Source: JBNFVY01 sp049943335 (lineage in GTDB: Bacteria; Pseudomonadota; Alphaproteobacteria; Rhodobacterales; Rhodobacteraceae). Taken from it: DNA of 64,000 nucleotides. The position numbers were made by a program, and so were the translations under genes. Each line of letters opens with the position of its first letter. The stretch's first letter is position 1. The stretch is taken from the NCBI RefSeq assembly GCF_049943335.1, contig NZ_JBNFVY010000003.1, positions 1 to 64,000 of the forward strand, given 5' to 3'. Below are positions 33,536-42,180 of the stretch, in pieces. The notes beneath the pieces are model-generated. The model had not been told where the DNA came from, made no database searches, and worked only from the letters and a program-made list of their open reading frames with translations.

Positions 33536-34585
33536 TCACATGTTGCTCTTTTCTTCGATCAGCGCGTTGGCGCGGTCGATCAGGGCCTGACCATCGATGC
33601 CCTTTTCTTCCATATCGGCTTTCCAACGCTCAATCACGGGCTGGGCGGCGGCTTTCCAGCGGGCCACCTCGGACTCGTCCAGAACAACGATGGTGTTGCC
33701 AGCGTCCTGGGCGATTTTCCTGGCCGGGGCGTCACTGTCCCACATCACCTGTGCGGCCAACCCGGCCAGTTTGGCGCCGGATTCGGCGTCCAGGGCGGCA
33801 CGCAGATCGTCAGGCAGGCTGTCGTATTTGGCCTTGTTCATGGCCAGTACGAATGTGGCGGTATACAGCGCCTCGTCGCCCGCAAATTCGGTATGGTTGC
33901 CCACCATTTCGGTCAGTTTGATCGCGCTGGTCACTTCCCACGGGATCACGGTGCCATCGATTACGCCCTTGGACAGGGCCTCGGGGATGGCAGGCAGCGG
34001 CATGCCAACCGGGGTCGCGCCCAGTTCGCTCAGCATGTCGTTGATCACGCGGGTCGGGCCGCGCAGTTTCTTGCCCTGCATGTCCTCAAGCTTGGTGATG
34101 CCATCGGCGGTGTGGATCACGCCCGGCCCGTGGACCCATGCCGCAAGGATCTTGACGTCTTTGTATTCGTTGTTGGCGAAGTCTTCTTCGATCATCTGTT
34201 GAAAGGCCAACGCGGTACTGACCGGGTTCTGCATCATGAACGGCAGCTCGAACACCTCGGTGCGCGGGAAACGACCGGGGGTGTAGCCGACCAGCGTCAT
34301 CACGATGTCGACCGCGCCATCCTGCACCTGTTGCATCAGTTCGGACGGACGGCCCCCCAGAGCCATCGCGTCGAAATGTTCGATCTTGATTTTGCCCCCC
34401 GAGGTGTCCTCGATCCGTTGCCCCCACGGTTTGAGGATCTTGGCCGGCACCGGTGCGGGCGGCGGCAGGAACTGGTGCAGTTTCAGGGTCACGTCCTGAG
34501 ACAAGGCGGCGGGCGCGCTCAGGGCCAGCATGGATGCGGCGATGGCGCCCGATGTGACCATGTTGAAGAATGTACGGCGTCTCAT
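33536..34585 (-). CDS. dctP: TRAP transporter periplasmic binding protein (DctP)
   Basis: 349 residues. The N-terminus MRRRTFFNMVTSGAIAASMLALSAPAALSQ is an export signal with an RRxFF stretch, so Tat export is possible; cleavage is probably after ALS. The mature DctP fold shows KLRGPTRVINDMLSELGATPVGMPLPAIPEALSKGVIDGT near 170-210, the region containing the carboxylate-binding Arg (LRGPTR). First and probably most expressed gene of dctPQM. A triple 12-bp repeat lies 42-77 bp upstream. The ligand is presumably an organic acid. Confidence 0.92.
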   Translation of the reverse strand: MRRRTFFNMVTSGAIAASMLALSAPAALSQDVTLKLHQFLPPPAPVPAKILKPWGQRIEDTSGGKIKIEHFDAMALGGRPSELMQQVQDGAVDIVMTLVGYTPGRFPRTEVFELPFMMQNPVSTALAFQQMIEEDFANNEYKDVKILAAWVHGPGVIHTADGITKLEDMQGKKLRGPTRVINDMLSELGATPVGMPLPAIPEALSKGVIDGTVIPWEVTSAIKLTEMVGNHTEFAGDEALYTATFVLAMNKAKYDSLPDDLRAALDAESGAKLAGLAAQVMWDSDAPARKIAQDAGNTIVVLDESEVARWKAAAQPVIERWKADMEEKGIDGQALIDRANALIEEKSNM

Positions 34586-35097
34586 TTGGGTCTCCTCCGT
34601 GGTGGCCCCGTTCAGGGGTGCGCATGTATTTGCACAGCTATTTACGCAGCTATTTACACAGTCGCGTTTTGTTTGTCAGGCCAACCTTTAGGAAGTCGTG
34701 AGGCGAAGTTAAACCTTTTTCCAGGTTTGCGCGTCTGTCACGCAAAACCGGCACTTTTTGCCGAAACCGTGTTGAACGCTTTGACAAATCGGCGCGCAAC
34801 CGCGGCTGCGGCGTCCGATATCGGGGGTGCAAAGGTGGCGGTCAGGCATTCGGTGACCGGCCCGTGGTGGCCCCACATGTCATCGAATCGCCTGGTGGCG
34901 CCGATTATGGCCAGCCGGCGAATCCACGCCTGTTCAGGACCGCGTTTCAGACGCAATAGTTGGGCACGGGGCGCGGCGTCGCTGCGCTGCCCGCGATCTG
35001 CGCCCCTTGGGCGGGGCCGGCGGCGACATTGGCCACTCTGCTCTTGCGCTTGGGACCAGGGCCGGGTTTCCTGCGTGCCACAGACAGGAGGCCGGCG
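34586..35097. other. Divergent promoter region dctP / agmatinase, with a possible gene remnant
   Basis: 512 bp. Besides the dctP repeats it contains a minus-strand open stretch ending at 34738, roughly 34738-34960, reading RLAIIGATRRFDDMWGHHG and on to the stop without a good start codon. Its codon use looks natural, but I recognise no family; it may be the end of a lost gene. Confidence 0.35.
34627..34662. repeat. Three 12-bp direct repeats upstream of dctP
   Basis: TATTTGCACAGC, TATTTACGCAGC, TATTTACACAGT in tandem. On the minus strand each reads as an AT-rich TAAATA or CAAATA preceded by CTGYG. Position (42-77 bp upstream of dctP) suggests a regulator-binding array or promoter elements. 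Confidence 0.75.
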
Positions 35098-36060
35098 ATG
35101 GCACTGGAAGACGCGAAACGGCAGGTGGATCTGGCCTTTACCCGGGGCGAACCACGCGGACCGGCCCATGAGAACACGTTTGGCGGGGCGACATCGTTTC
35201 TCAGGCGTCGCTATACCAAGGATCTTGACGCCGTCGACGTCGCCGTGACGGGCGTGCCCTTCGATCAGGCCGTGACCAACCGGCCCGGCGCGCGGTTTGG
35301 CCCACGCGCGATCCGCGACGCCTCGACTCTGCAGCCCTATGATCCGCCCTACGGATGGGGGTTCGATCCGCTCAGCGAATTTACCGTGATCGATTATGGC
35401 GATATGGCGTTCGATTATGCACAGGTAGCGGATTTTCCCGCCGCGCTTGAGGCGCATATTGCCGGGATCATCGCGGGCGGGGCCGGGGCGATAACGCTGG
35501 GCGGGGATCATTTCATCACCCTGCCGATCCTGCGCGCCATGGCGGCAAAGCACGGGCCGCTGTCTCTGATCCATTTTGATGCGCATTCCGACACCTGGAT
35601 TGACGATGACATGGGCCGGATTGACCACGGCACGTTCTTGTACAAGGCCGTCAGACAGGGGCTGGTCGATCCTGCGCGCTCGGTACAGATCGGGATCCGG
35701 ACTGAAAACCCCGATACATTGGGGTTTCACATCATCGACGCACGCACCTGCCATGAACGCGGGCCAGGCTGGGTCGCCCAACAGGTGCACGATGTGGTGG
35801 GCACGCACCCGGCCTATCTGACATTCGACATAGATTGTCTGGATCCCGCATTCGCCCCTGGCACCGGCACGCCAGTCTGGGGTGGTCTGGCCAATTGGCA
35901 AGCCGCGGCGATCCTGCGCGATCTGGCGGGCGTAAATCTGGTTGGCGGCGACGTGGTCGAGGTATCGCCCCCCTATGACACGACCGGCGCGACAGCGGTG
36001 GCCGGGGCCCATGTGGCGATGGAAATCCTGGCGCTCTATTGCTGGACGCGTCGAAAATAG
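35098..36060 (+). CDS. speB: Agmatinase/ureohydrolase
   Basis: Hydrolyses agmatine to putrescine and urea (dimanganese ureohydrolase fold). 320 residues from ATG 35098, which has AGGAGG 6 bp upstream; an upstream in-frame ATG at 34960 would add a low-complexity leader. Metal ligands: ITLGGDHFITLP (His), LIHFDAHSDTW (D-x-H-x-D) and TFDIDCLDPAFAPGTGTP (D-x-D). Long N-terminal region with GVPFDQAVTNRPGARFGPRAIR. Related guanidino-compound hydrolases have the same motifs, so the substrate is inferred. Confidence 0.9.
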   Translation: MALEDAKRQVDLAFTRGEPRGPAHENTFGGATSFLRRRYTKDLDAVDVAVTGVPFDQAVTNRPGARFGPRAIRDASTLQPYDPPYGWGFDPLSEFTVIDYGDMAFDYAQVADFPAALEAHIAGIIAGGAGAITLGGDHFITLPILRAMAAKHGPLSLIHFDAHSDTWIDDDMGRIDHGTFLYKAVRQGLVDPARSVQIGIRTENPDTLGFHIIDARTCHERGPGWVAQQVHDVVGTHPAYLTFDIDCLDPAFAPGTGTPVWGGLANWQAAAILRDLAGVNLVGGDVVEVSPPYDTTGATAVAGAHVAMEILALYCWTRRK

Positions 36061-36072
36061 CAGGACTGCCCT

Positions 36073-36513
36073 ATGAAATTGCTCGTTTTTCTCATTGTGT
36101 TGGTGGCGGCGCTGCAGGCTTATGTCCGTTTGGCGCCGACCGATGCTGCCCGTTGGCACGTCGATCCGGATAGCGCGCCCGATCCGGGTCAGGGGGGCAA
36201 ACGTACATCGGTCGAACTGGACATGCAGACCTACACGGTCTGGTCCCGTCTGACCAAAGCGATCGAGGGCGAACCGCGCAGCCGCCTGATCGCGGGCGGG
36301 CCGGGCAGCGGCATGGCGACATGGGAAGTGCGCAGCACCGTGTGGGGCTTTCCCGACTATGTCACCGCCAAAGTGACGCCCAGCGGCGGCGGCGCGCGGC
36401 TGGTGATCCTATCCCGTCTGCGCTTCGGAAAGGGGGACATGGGGGTGAACGCCAAGCGCGTCGCGCGCATTTTGATGGCGATCGACACCCCGATCAACAA
36501 GGGCGACGGCTGA
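36073..36513 (+). CDS. DUF1499 domain protein
   Basis: 146 residues with an N-terminal hydrophobic segment (MKLLVFLIVLVAALQAYVRL) acting as signal or anchor, then a DUF1499 body (TYTVWSRLTKAIEGEPRSRLI, WEVRSTVWGFPDYVTAKVT, SRLRFGKGDMGVNAKRVARIL). Starts 12 bp after the agmatinase stop, so probably cotranscribed. Function unknown; the family is widespread in alphaproteobacteria. Confidence 0.8.
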   Translation: MKLLVFLIVLVAALQAYVRLAPTDAARWHVDPDSAPDPGQGGKRTSVELDMQTYTVWSRLTKAIEGEPRSRLIAGGPGSGMATWEVRSTVWGFPDYVTAKVTPSGGGARLVILSRLRFGKGDMGVNAKRVARILMAIDTPINKGDG

Positions 36514-36820
36514 CGCGGCACGGCGGCCCTTTTGCGCATTGCGCCATGGTGTGACCGTGACGGCGCGCTAACACCGGGCCATCCATGTCAGGCAATCTGC
36601 GCGCAGATCACTTCGCCCGATTGGGTCGGGGTTTTGCCCGTGTCGCGGCGGCGCAACCCGGTCACCATCACCGCCACCATCCTGCACGCCACCGCGCGCA
36701 GGCCATCCTCCAGCGCAGGGGCCAGCACCAGGATTCCAGGGCCATCACACGGACGACGCGCGTCGTATCGCGCACGCTTGACCCTTGACCTGATCGTCCG
36801 CGCGCGGCAAGCCATCGCCC
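36514..36820. other. Intergenic region upstream of prfA
   Basis: 307 bp with no supported gene. A minus-strand 80-codon open frame (36588-36830) would overlap the prfA start and lacks a recognisable family. Presumed to hold the prfA-prmC promoter; no clear motif seen. Confidence 0.4.
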
Positions 36821-37870
36821 ATGGTGCCATTAGACAAACTCGATCAGATCACCCGCAGATTCGAATACCTTGAGGCCGCCATGGCCGAAGGAGGCGGGGA
36901 CATTGCCGCGCAGGGGCGCGAATACGCCCAATTGCGGCCCGTGGTCGAACAGATCGCGCAATACAAGCAGGTCCTGTCCGACATCGCAGAAGCCGAAGCG
37001 ATGCTGGACGACCCCGAAATGAAAGCGCTGGCCGAAGACGAACTGCCCGCCCTGCGCGCCCGCCTGCCCGAATTGGACAAGGCGATGCAACTGGCGCTTT
37101 TGCCCCGGGACGCGGCCGATGAACGCTCTGCGATCATCGAAATCCGCCCCGGGACCGGCGGCGACGAGGCGGCGTTGTTCGCGGGCGATCTGTTGCGCAT
37201 GTACCAGCGCTATGCCGAAGCACAGGGCTGGACCTTTGACATTGTCGAACTGAACGAAAGCGAACTGGGCGGGGTCAAGGAAGCCGTGGTCCACGTCAAG
37301 GGCGAGGGCGTCTTTGCCAAGCTGAAATACGAAAGCGGCGTTCATCGCGTCCAGCGCGTTCCCGAAACGGAAAGCGGCGGACGGATCCATACCTCGGCCG
37401 CGACGGTGGCGGTGCTGCCCGAAGCGCAGGACGTGGATATCGATATCAATCCCGGCGATCTGCGGATCGACACGATGCGAAGCTCGGGCGCGGGGGGGCA
37501 GCACGTGAACACCACCGATTCCGCCGTGCGCATCACCCATATTCCCACCGGCATCGTGGTGACCAGCAGCGAAAAGTCCCAGCATCGCAACCGCGAGATC
37601 GCGATGAACGTGCTGCGTGCGCGGCTCTATGATGCCGAACGCCAAAAGGTGCATGACGAACGCTCGGCCGATCGCAAGGCGCAGGTCGGCAGCGGGGATC
37701 GCTCTGAGCGCATCCGCACCTACAATTTCCCCCAAGGGCGCATGTCCGATCACCGCATCAACCTGACGCTCTACAAGCTGGACCAGATCATGCAGGGCGA
37801 CCTGTCCGAGGTGATCGACGCGCTTGTTGCCGACCATCAGGCGGCAATGCTGGCCGAACTAGACGCGTGA
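36821..37870 (+). CDS. prfA: Peptide chain release factor 1
   Basis: Terminates translation at UAA and UAG. 349 residues. The GGQ motif is in MRSSGAGGQHVNTTDSAVRITHIPTG near 220-245 and the codon-recognition region is before it (EIRPGTGGDEAALFAGDLLRMYQRYAE near 105). RF1 rather than RF2 because of overall length and the SGVHRVQRVPETESGGRIHTSAATVAVLPE region typical of PrfA. The start could be ATG 36821 or the GTG right after it. The GTG of prmC overlaps its stop. Confidence 0.95.
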   Translation: MVPLDKLDQITRRFEYLEAAMAEGGGDIAAQGREYAQLRPVVEQIAQYKQVLSDIAEAEAMLDDPEMKALAEDELPALRARLPELDKAMQLALLPRDAADERSAIIEIRPGTGGDEAALFAGDLLRMYQRYAEAQGWTFDIVELNESELGGVKEAVVHVKGEGVFAKLKYESGVHRVQRVPETESGGRIHTSAATVAVLPEAQDVDIDINPGDLRIDTMRSSGAGGQHVNTTDSAVRITHIPTGIVVTSSEKSQHRNREIAMNVLRARLYDAERQKVHDERSADRKAQVGSGDRSERIRTYNFPQGRMSDHRINLTLYKLDQIMQGDLSEVIDALVADHQAAMLAELDA

Positions 37871-38751
37871 ACGTCGCTGGCGCCAAGACCGCGGGCCAGG
37901 CGTTGGCCATTGCGCTGTCCCAGGGGGCGCAGCGGCTTTCGGATATTCCCGGCATCGATCACGCGCGCGAAGCGCGTCTGCTTCTGGCCCATGCCGCCGA
38001 TCTTCCCCATGATCGTCTGCACGATCTGGCCCTTGACGATTTCACGCCGGACCTGATGGACCGTTACAGCGCCTTGCTGGCCCGCCGCGCCGCACGCGCG
38101 CCGATGTCGCATATTCTGGGGCGGCGCATGTTCTGGGGGCGCAATTTCGCCGTGACGCCGGATGTGCTCGACCCGCGCCCGGAAACGGAAACCCTGATCG
38201 AAGCGGCGCTGAGCGTGCCCTATCGCAAAGTGCTCGATCTTGGCGTGGGATCGGGCGCGATCCTGCTGACCCTTCTGATCGAAAACGCGCTGGCCAAGGG
38301 GTTGGGCACCGACGTGTCGGGCGCCGCGATCGCGGTTGCGCAGCGCAACGCCGACGCCTTGGACGTCGGCGCCCGGGCCCGGTTTCGCACCACACACTGG
38401 TTCGACGGGATCGAAGAACGCTTTGACCTGATCGTGTCGAACCCCCCCTATATCGCAGCCGAAGAAATGGCCGGCCTGGCCCCCGAACTTGCCCACGAGC
38501 CGCGCATCGCTCTGACTGACGAAGCGGATGGGTTGAGTGCCTACCGCGAGGTCGTTTCAGGCGCTCCGGCGCATCTGGAAGAGGGCGGGCGGCTGATGGT
38601 CGAAATCGGCGCCGCGCAGGGTCACGCGGTCGCGCAACTGTTCACCGATGCCGGGTTTCGCGGCACCCGTATCCTGCGCGACATGGATGGGCGCGACCGG
38701 GTCGTGACAGGCCGCATGCGCCCGATTCATCGCCCATTCCCCAAGGATTAG
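37867..38751 (+). CDS. prmC: Release factor glutamine methyltransferase
   Basis: N5-methylates the GGQ glutamine of RF1 and RF2. 294 residues with GTG start at 37867, overlapping the prfA stop by 4 bp. A helical N-terminal substrate domain (about 1-90) precedes the SAM domain: VLDLGVGSGAILLTLL near 121 and the catalytic NPPY in LIVSNPPYIAAEEM near 192-205. The prfA-prmC pair is the classical arrangement and supports both calls. Confidence 0.95.
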   Translation: MNVAGAKTAGQALAIALSQGAQRLSDIPGIDHAREARLLLAHAADLPHDRLHDLALDDFTPDLMDRYSALLARRAARAPMSHILGRRMFWGRNFAVTPDVLDPRPETETLIEAALSVPYRKVLDLGVGSGAILLTLLIENALAKGLGTDVSGAAIAVAQRNADALDVGARARFRTTHWFDGIEERFDLIVSNPPYIAAEEMAGLAPELAHEPRIALTDEADGLSAYREVVSGAPAHLEEGGRLMVEIGAAQGHAVAQLFTDAGFRGTRILRDMDGRDRVVTGRMRPIHRPFPKD

Positions 38752-38963
38752 GCGGATAAACGCACAATTTTCAACGAAATGTGACGGCAGAGGCTTGTTT
38801 TTACGCCGCGCACATGCTTTGACAGTTTTACGCCGTCGGATGGGGCGCTTTCGCCACTCCCGCGTTTGTCAATCACACATGCCTGACCCAATATTTCGTC
38901 GCGCACATTGGCGCTAAAGTCGGTCAAGCAGATAAGCCATGAATAAGGCTGGACAGAAACCTA

Positions 38964-39692
38964 ATGAGATCTTCGAAATCACGTTCGCGCAACAAGTCGA
39001 ACAACCGCAACCGGTCCGTCGGAAACATCGTTAACCGGGTCTTCGACAGTTCCGGCCCGGAAGGCAAAGTGCGCGGAACGCCACAACAGATCATTGAAAA
39101 ATACAATCAATTGGCCCGTGACGCACAACTGTCCGGGGATCGTGTTGCCACCGAGAATTTCCAGCAACACGCCGAGCACTACACGCGCCTGTTGGCCGAA
39201 GCGCAGCGCGAACAAGATGCGCGCCGCGAACAGCAAGAGGCCCAGCAACAACAGCGCCGCGAAAAGCAGGAAAAGCATCAGCGCAGCGACGATCGTCAAT
39301 CTGACGACGCAAAGAAAGACAGCGATACCGCGCAGTCCGAAGGCCGCAATCGCGCCGACGCTGACAGAGGCTCTGACAAGGGCACTGATAGGGGCACAGA
39401 CAGCAATAGCGACAGCGGCGCTGACACGGGCACAGAAAAGCGCACAGGCAAAGGGTCTGGGAAGGGCACAGACAGCAATGCTGACAGCGGCACGCCTGAC
39501 ACCCAACCTGCCGCGGCCGGTACCGGCGAGCAGCCCGATGTGATTGATCTTGGCGCCGAAAAAGAAGGCTCGGCCCTTGTTGAAACGCCTGAAGACGCGC
39601 CGAAAAAACCGCGCCGCCCGCGTCGCAAGAAGACCGATGAAGCAAAAACGGATAGCCCCGCGTCGGGCGATGCACCCGAAGCAGCCGAGTAA
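38964..39692 (+). CDS. DUF4167 protein with repetitive acidic tail
   Basis: 242 residues. Basic Arg/Ser/Asn N-terminus (MRSSKSRSRNKSNNRNRSVGNIVNRVFDSSGPEGKVRGT) and a helical part (PQQIIEKYNQLARDAQLSGDRVATENFQQHAEHY) define DUF4167, a conserved alphaproteobacterial family that may bind nucleic acid; function not established. A Gln/Arg coiled coil (about 75-110) follows, then a low-complexity Asp/Ser/Gly/Thr block (about 130-175) from short imperfect repeats, and a basic C-terminal patch (KKPRRPRRKK). Confidence 0.85.
   Translation: MRSSKSRSRNKSNNRNRSVGNIVNRVFDSSGPEGKVRGTPQQIIEKYNQLARDAQLSGDRVATENFQQHAEHYTRLLAEAQREQDARREQQEAQQQQRREKQEKHQRSDDRQSDDAKKDSDTAQSEGRNRADADRGSDKGTDRGTDSNSDSGADTGTEKRTGKGSGKGTDSNADSGTPDTQPAAAGTGEQPDVIDLGAEKEGSALVETPEDAPKKPRRPRRKKTDEAKTDSPASGDAPEAAE
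39352..39492 (+). repeat. Low-complexity D/S/G/T-coding repeats in the DUF4167 gene
   Basis: Imperfect reiterations of six-base themes such as GACAGC, GGCACA and GCTGAC encode runs of SD, GT and DS dipeptides (SDKGTDRGTDSNSDSGADTG). Likely to vary in length between strains. Confidence 0.7.
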
Positions 39693-40086
39693 GCGTATTC
39701 GTTTGGCACCCTCTGAAGTGCTCCACGTCTCTTAGCTGTCTTTTTATCCTGCGCTTTGCCGCCGGTCCAACGCGGCCGGTGGTAGCGGTGGCAGGGCAAT
39801 AGCCACGGCGCCCCCGCCAATGGTGGGCTGCGCGACACGGATCGCACAGACGCCGTCACCTTGCGCAAGACGGAGGTGATGCAGCCGCGATGCCAATAAG
39901 CTTAGCTGCTCTAGCGCCAGGTCTTCGTGCGCGCCCCGGCTTGTCGCGCATCGTCAAGGTTGGCCGGCCAGCCTGCGCCGTCCCGCCTGTGTCTGACCAT
40001 GGCAGAACTGGGTGGTAAACCGCCGATCCCCATCAACCCTTGCGCGAATCGTGGCGTGTCATTCGCCACTGGCCTAACGATTTCCC
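39693..40086. other. Intergenic region before the small membrane protein gene
   Basis: 394 bp without a supported gene, RNA gene or terminator that I can see. A minus-strand 117-codon open frame here shows no family resemblance. Confidence 0.4.
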
Positions 40087-40242
40087 ATGAGCAGTAAAAA
40101 ATCGGTTTTCGTCGGCGCCATGATTGGTGTGGCCTTGGGCACTGTATTTGGCATCGCCATGGGCACGCTTTCAGGCGGGCTGGTCGTGGGTCTTGCAAGC
40201 GCGGTGGCGCTCGGTCTTGCGATGCGGCAGCCCGACAGCTAG
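40087..40242 (+). CDS. Small glycine-rich membrane protein, 51 residues
   Basis: ATG 40087 to TAG 40242. After MSSKKS the protein is almost wholly hydrophobic and glycine-rich (VFVGAMIGVALGTVFGIAMG, then TLSGGLVVGLASAVALGLAM) and ends RQPDS. Glycine every three to four positions suggests packed helices or a hairpin of two membrane helices. The stop codon overlaps the convergent rsmA stop by 4 bp. No family name is known to me; too short for many gene callers. Confidence 0.6.
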   Translation: MSSKKSVFVGAMIGVALGTVFGIAMGTLSGGLVVGLASAVALGLAMRQPDS

Positions 40243-41075
40243 GCCAGTTGGCGCGCCAGGGCACAGAACCCTTCCAGGGGAACCTGTTCGGCGCGGTCGG
40301 TGGGTTTGATCCCCGCGGCGATCAACCGATCTTCGATATCCGGGGTCAGCCCCTTTAGCGCCGCGCGCAGCATCTTGCGGCGCTGGTTGAACGCCTTGGC
40401 AACGACCCGTTCCAGAATTGCCGGATCGGCAGGGAACCGGGGCGCGGGCAGGGCGGTCAGGTGCACCACGGCAGAATGAACCTTGGGCGCTGGTGAAAAT
40501 GCCTCGGGCGGCAATTCCATGACGATGTGCGGGTCGGCGCGCCATTGCGACAGGATCGCAAGGCGCCCGTAGGTCTTGCTCCCCGGTTTCGCGACGATGC
40601 GGTTGGCGACCTCGCGCTGGAACATCAGCGTCAGGGATGTCCAGAATGGCGGCCAGTCTTTCGGGGTCAGCCAACGCACCAGCAGTTCGGTTCCCACGTT
40701 ATATGGCAGGTTCGCGGCGACCCGGATCGGGGGCGTCAGATGGGCCAACGGATCGACATCCAGCGCATCGGCGTTCAGGACCTGCAAGCGGCCCGGATAG
40801 GCATCGGCGACCTGCGCAAGCGCCGGGATGCAGCGGTCGTCTTTTTCGATGGCCAGCACCCGTCGCGCGCCTTCGGCCAGCAATCCGCGTGTCAGACCCC
40901 CAGGGCCCGGGCCGATTTCCAATACGTCGCAGGCCGTCAGATCCCCTGCCAGGCGGGCGATCTTCGACGTCAGGTTCAAATCCAGAAGAAAGTTCTGGCC
41001 CAGAGATTTCTTGGGTGCCAACCCGTGGGTGACGATTACCTGGCGCAACGGGGGAAGCGTGTCGATCTGGCTCAT
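40239..41075 (-). CDS. rsmA: 16S rRNA dimethyladenosine transferase
   Basis: Dimethylates two adjacent adenines near the 3' end of 16S rRNA (KsgA). 278 residues from ATG 41075 (MSQIDTLPPLRQVIVTHGLAPKKSLGQNFLLD). SAM motif VLEIGPGPGGLTRGLL near residue 47 and catalytic ANLPYNVGTELL near 115. A C-terminal helical domain with FNQRRKMLRAALKGL is intact. The frame extends 77 codons upstream without family similarity. Last gene of the lptF-to-rsmA cluster, 142 bp after pdxA. Confidence 0.95.
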   Translation of the reverse strand: MSQIDTLPPLRQVIVTHGLAPKKSLGQNFLLDLNLTSKIARLAGDLTACDVLEIGPGPGGLTRGLLAEGARRVLAIEKDDRCIPALAQVADAYPGRLQVLNADALDVDPLAHLTPPIRVAANLPYNVGTELLVRWLTPKDWPPFWTSLTLMFQREVANRIVAKPGSKTYGRLAILSQWRADPHIVMELPPEAFSPAPKVHSAVVHLTALPAPRFPADPAILERVVAKAFNQRRKMLRAALKGLTPDIEDRLIAAGIKPTDRAEQVPLEGFCALARQLA

Positions 41076-41217
41076 AGCCCGGGTCTTTGACACGCATGGC
41101 CTAGACGGGCAAGCGTCTCTTTCTTGGGGTCGGAAATATCCCCGGGGGCACGAAGCGGTGTCCCTTGTGCAAAATACAGGCGCGGGGGCTGGGACATGGC
41201 CAAATTGGCCGCCGCCA

Positions 41218-42180
41218 CTAGCCGCGTGCGTCGGCCATTTCGGCCGCCATATCCAGCGCAGCCACCAGCGAGGTCGGATCGGCCCGCCCCTGTCCGGCGA
41301 TGTCAAACGCGGTTCCGTGATCGGGCGAGGTGCGCACGAAAGGCAGCCCCAGCGTCACGTTCACGCCGCCCGCGAAATCGATCGTCTTGATCGGGATCAG
41401 CGCCTGATCGTGGTACATACAGATCGCCGCGTCATAGCCGGCCCGCGCGGACGGATGGAACATCGTGTCAGCCGATAGTGGCCCCGTCAACGCCAAGCCT
41501 TCAGCGCGCAGGCGGTCCAAGAGCGGGGTGATCATGGTGATTTCTTCGCGCCCCATGGCGCCGCCTTCGCCGCCGTGGGGGTTCAGCCCGGCCACGGCCA
41601 GGCGTGGTTTGGCCAATCCGAAATCGCGGATCATCGCCGCATGCGTGATGCGAATGGTCTGCTCTAGCAGATCGGCCGTCAAAGCCGACGGGACATCGGC
41701 CAGCGGGATATGGATGGTGGCGGGCACCACGCGCAATTCGGGCGCGGCCAGCATCATTACGACCCGCTGCGTGCCGGCCAACGCGGCGAGGTATTCGGTA
41801 TGTCCGGGATAGGCAAAATCCGCGCCATCCTGCAACGCCTTCTTGTGGATCGGCGCGGTGCAAATGGCCGAAGCCTGACCGGACTGGACCAATTCGACCG
41901 CCCGCGCAATCACGTCGATCACCGCGGGCGCGTTGCGTGGATCGGGCAGGCCAGGCGTTGCTGCGCCCGGAAAAGGGTGCTTGAGCACGGGAAAATGCGC
42001 CGCATCGGCGGCCTCGGCCGGGTCGGACAGCAGCGTGATCTGTGTATGCGCCGGCAGGTGATCGGGATCGCCAATCCAGAAAAACGGCCGGCTATGTTCG
42101 CGCCGCTTCCATGCCTCGACCGCGATTTCGGGGCCGATCCCGGCGGGCTCGCCGCAGGTCAGGGCGATCGGCGCGCTCAT
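41218..42180 (-). CDS. pdxA: 4-hydroxythreonine-4-phosphate dehydrogenase
   Basis: NAD-dependent step of the DXP-dependent pyridoxal phosphate pathway. 320 residues. Substrate motif GEPAGIGPEIA at residues 10-20. Metal-binding His residues lie in YPGHTEYLAAL, near LNPHGGEGGAMGREE, and in VNVTLGLPFVRTSPDHGTAFDIAGQGRAD near the C-terminus. The ATG overlaps the surA stop by 4 bp; surA-pdxA-rsmA order equals the E. coli operon. Confidence 0.95.
   Translation of the reverse strand: MSAPIALTCGEPAGIGPEIAVEAWKRREHSRPFFWIGDPDHLPAHTQITLLSDPAEAADAAHFPVLKHPFPGAATPGLPDPRNAPAVIDVIARAVELVQSGQASAICTAPIHKKALQDGADFAYPGHTEYLAALAGTQRVVMMLAAPELRVVPATIHIPLADVPSALTADLLEQTIRITHAAMIRDFGLAKPRLAVAGLNPHGGEGGAMGREEITMITPLLDRLRAEGLALTGPLSADTMFHPSARAGYDAAICMYHDQALIPIKTIDFAGGVNVTLGLPFVRTSPDHGTAFDIAGQGRADPTSLVAALDMAAEMADARG

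Noticed and set aside
36588..36830. 80-codon minus-strand frame before prfA
   Set aside because: Overlaps the prfA start, no ribosome-binding site or family; codon pattern explained by GC-rich DNA.
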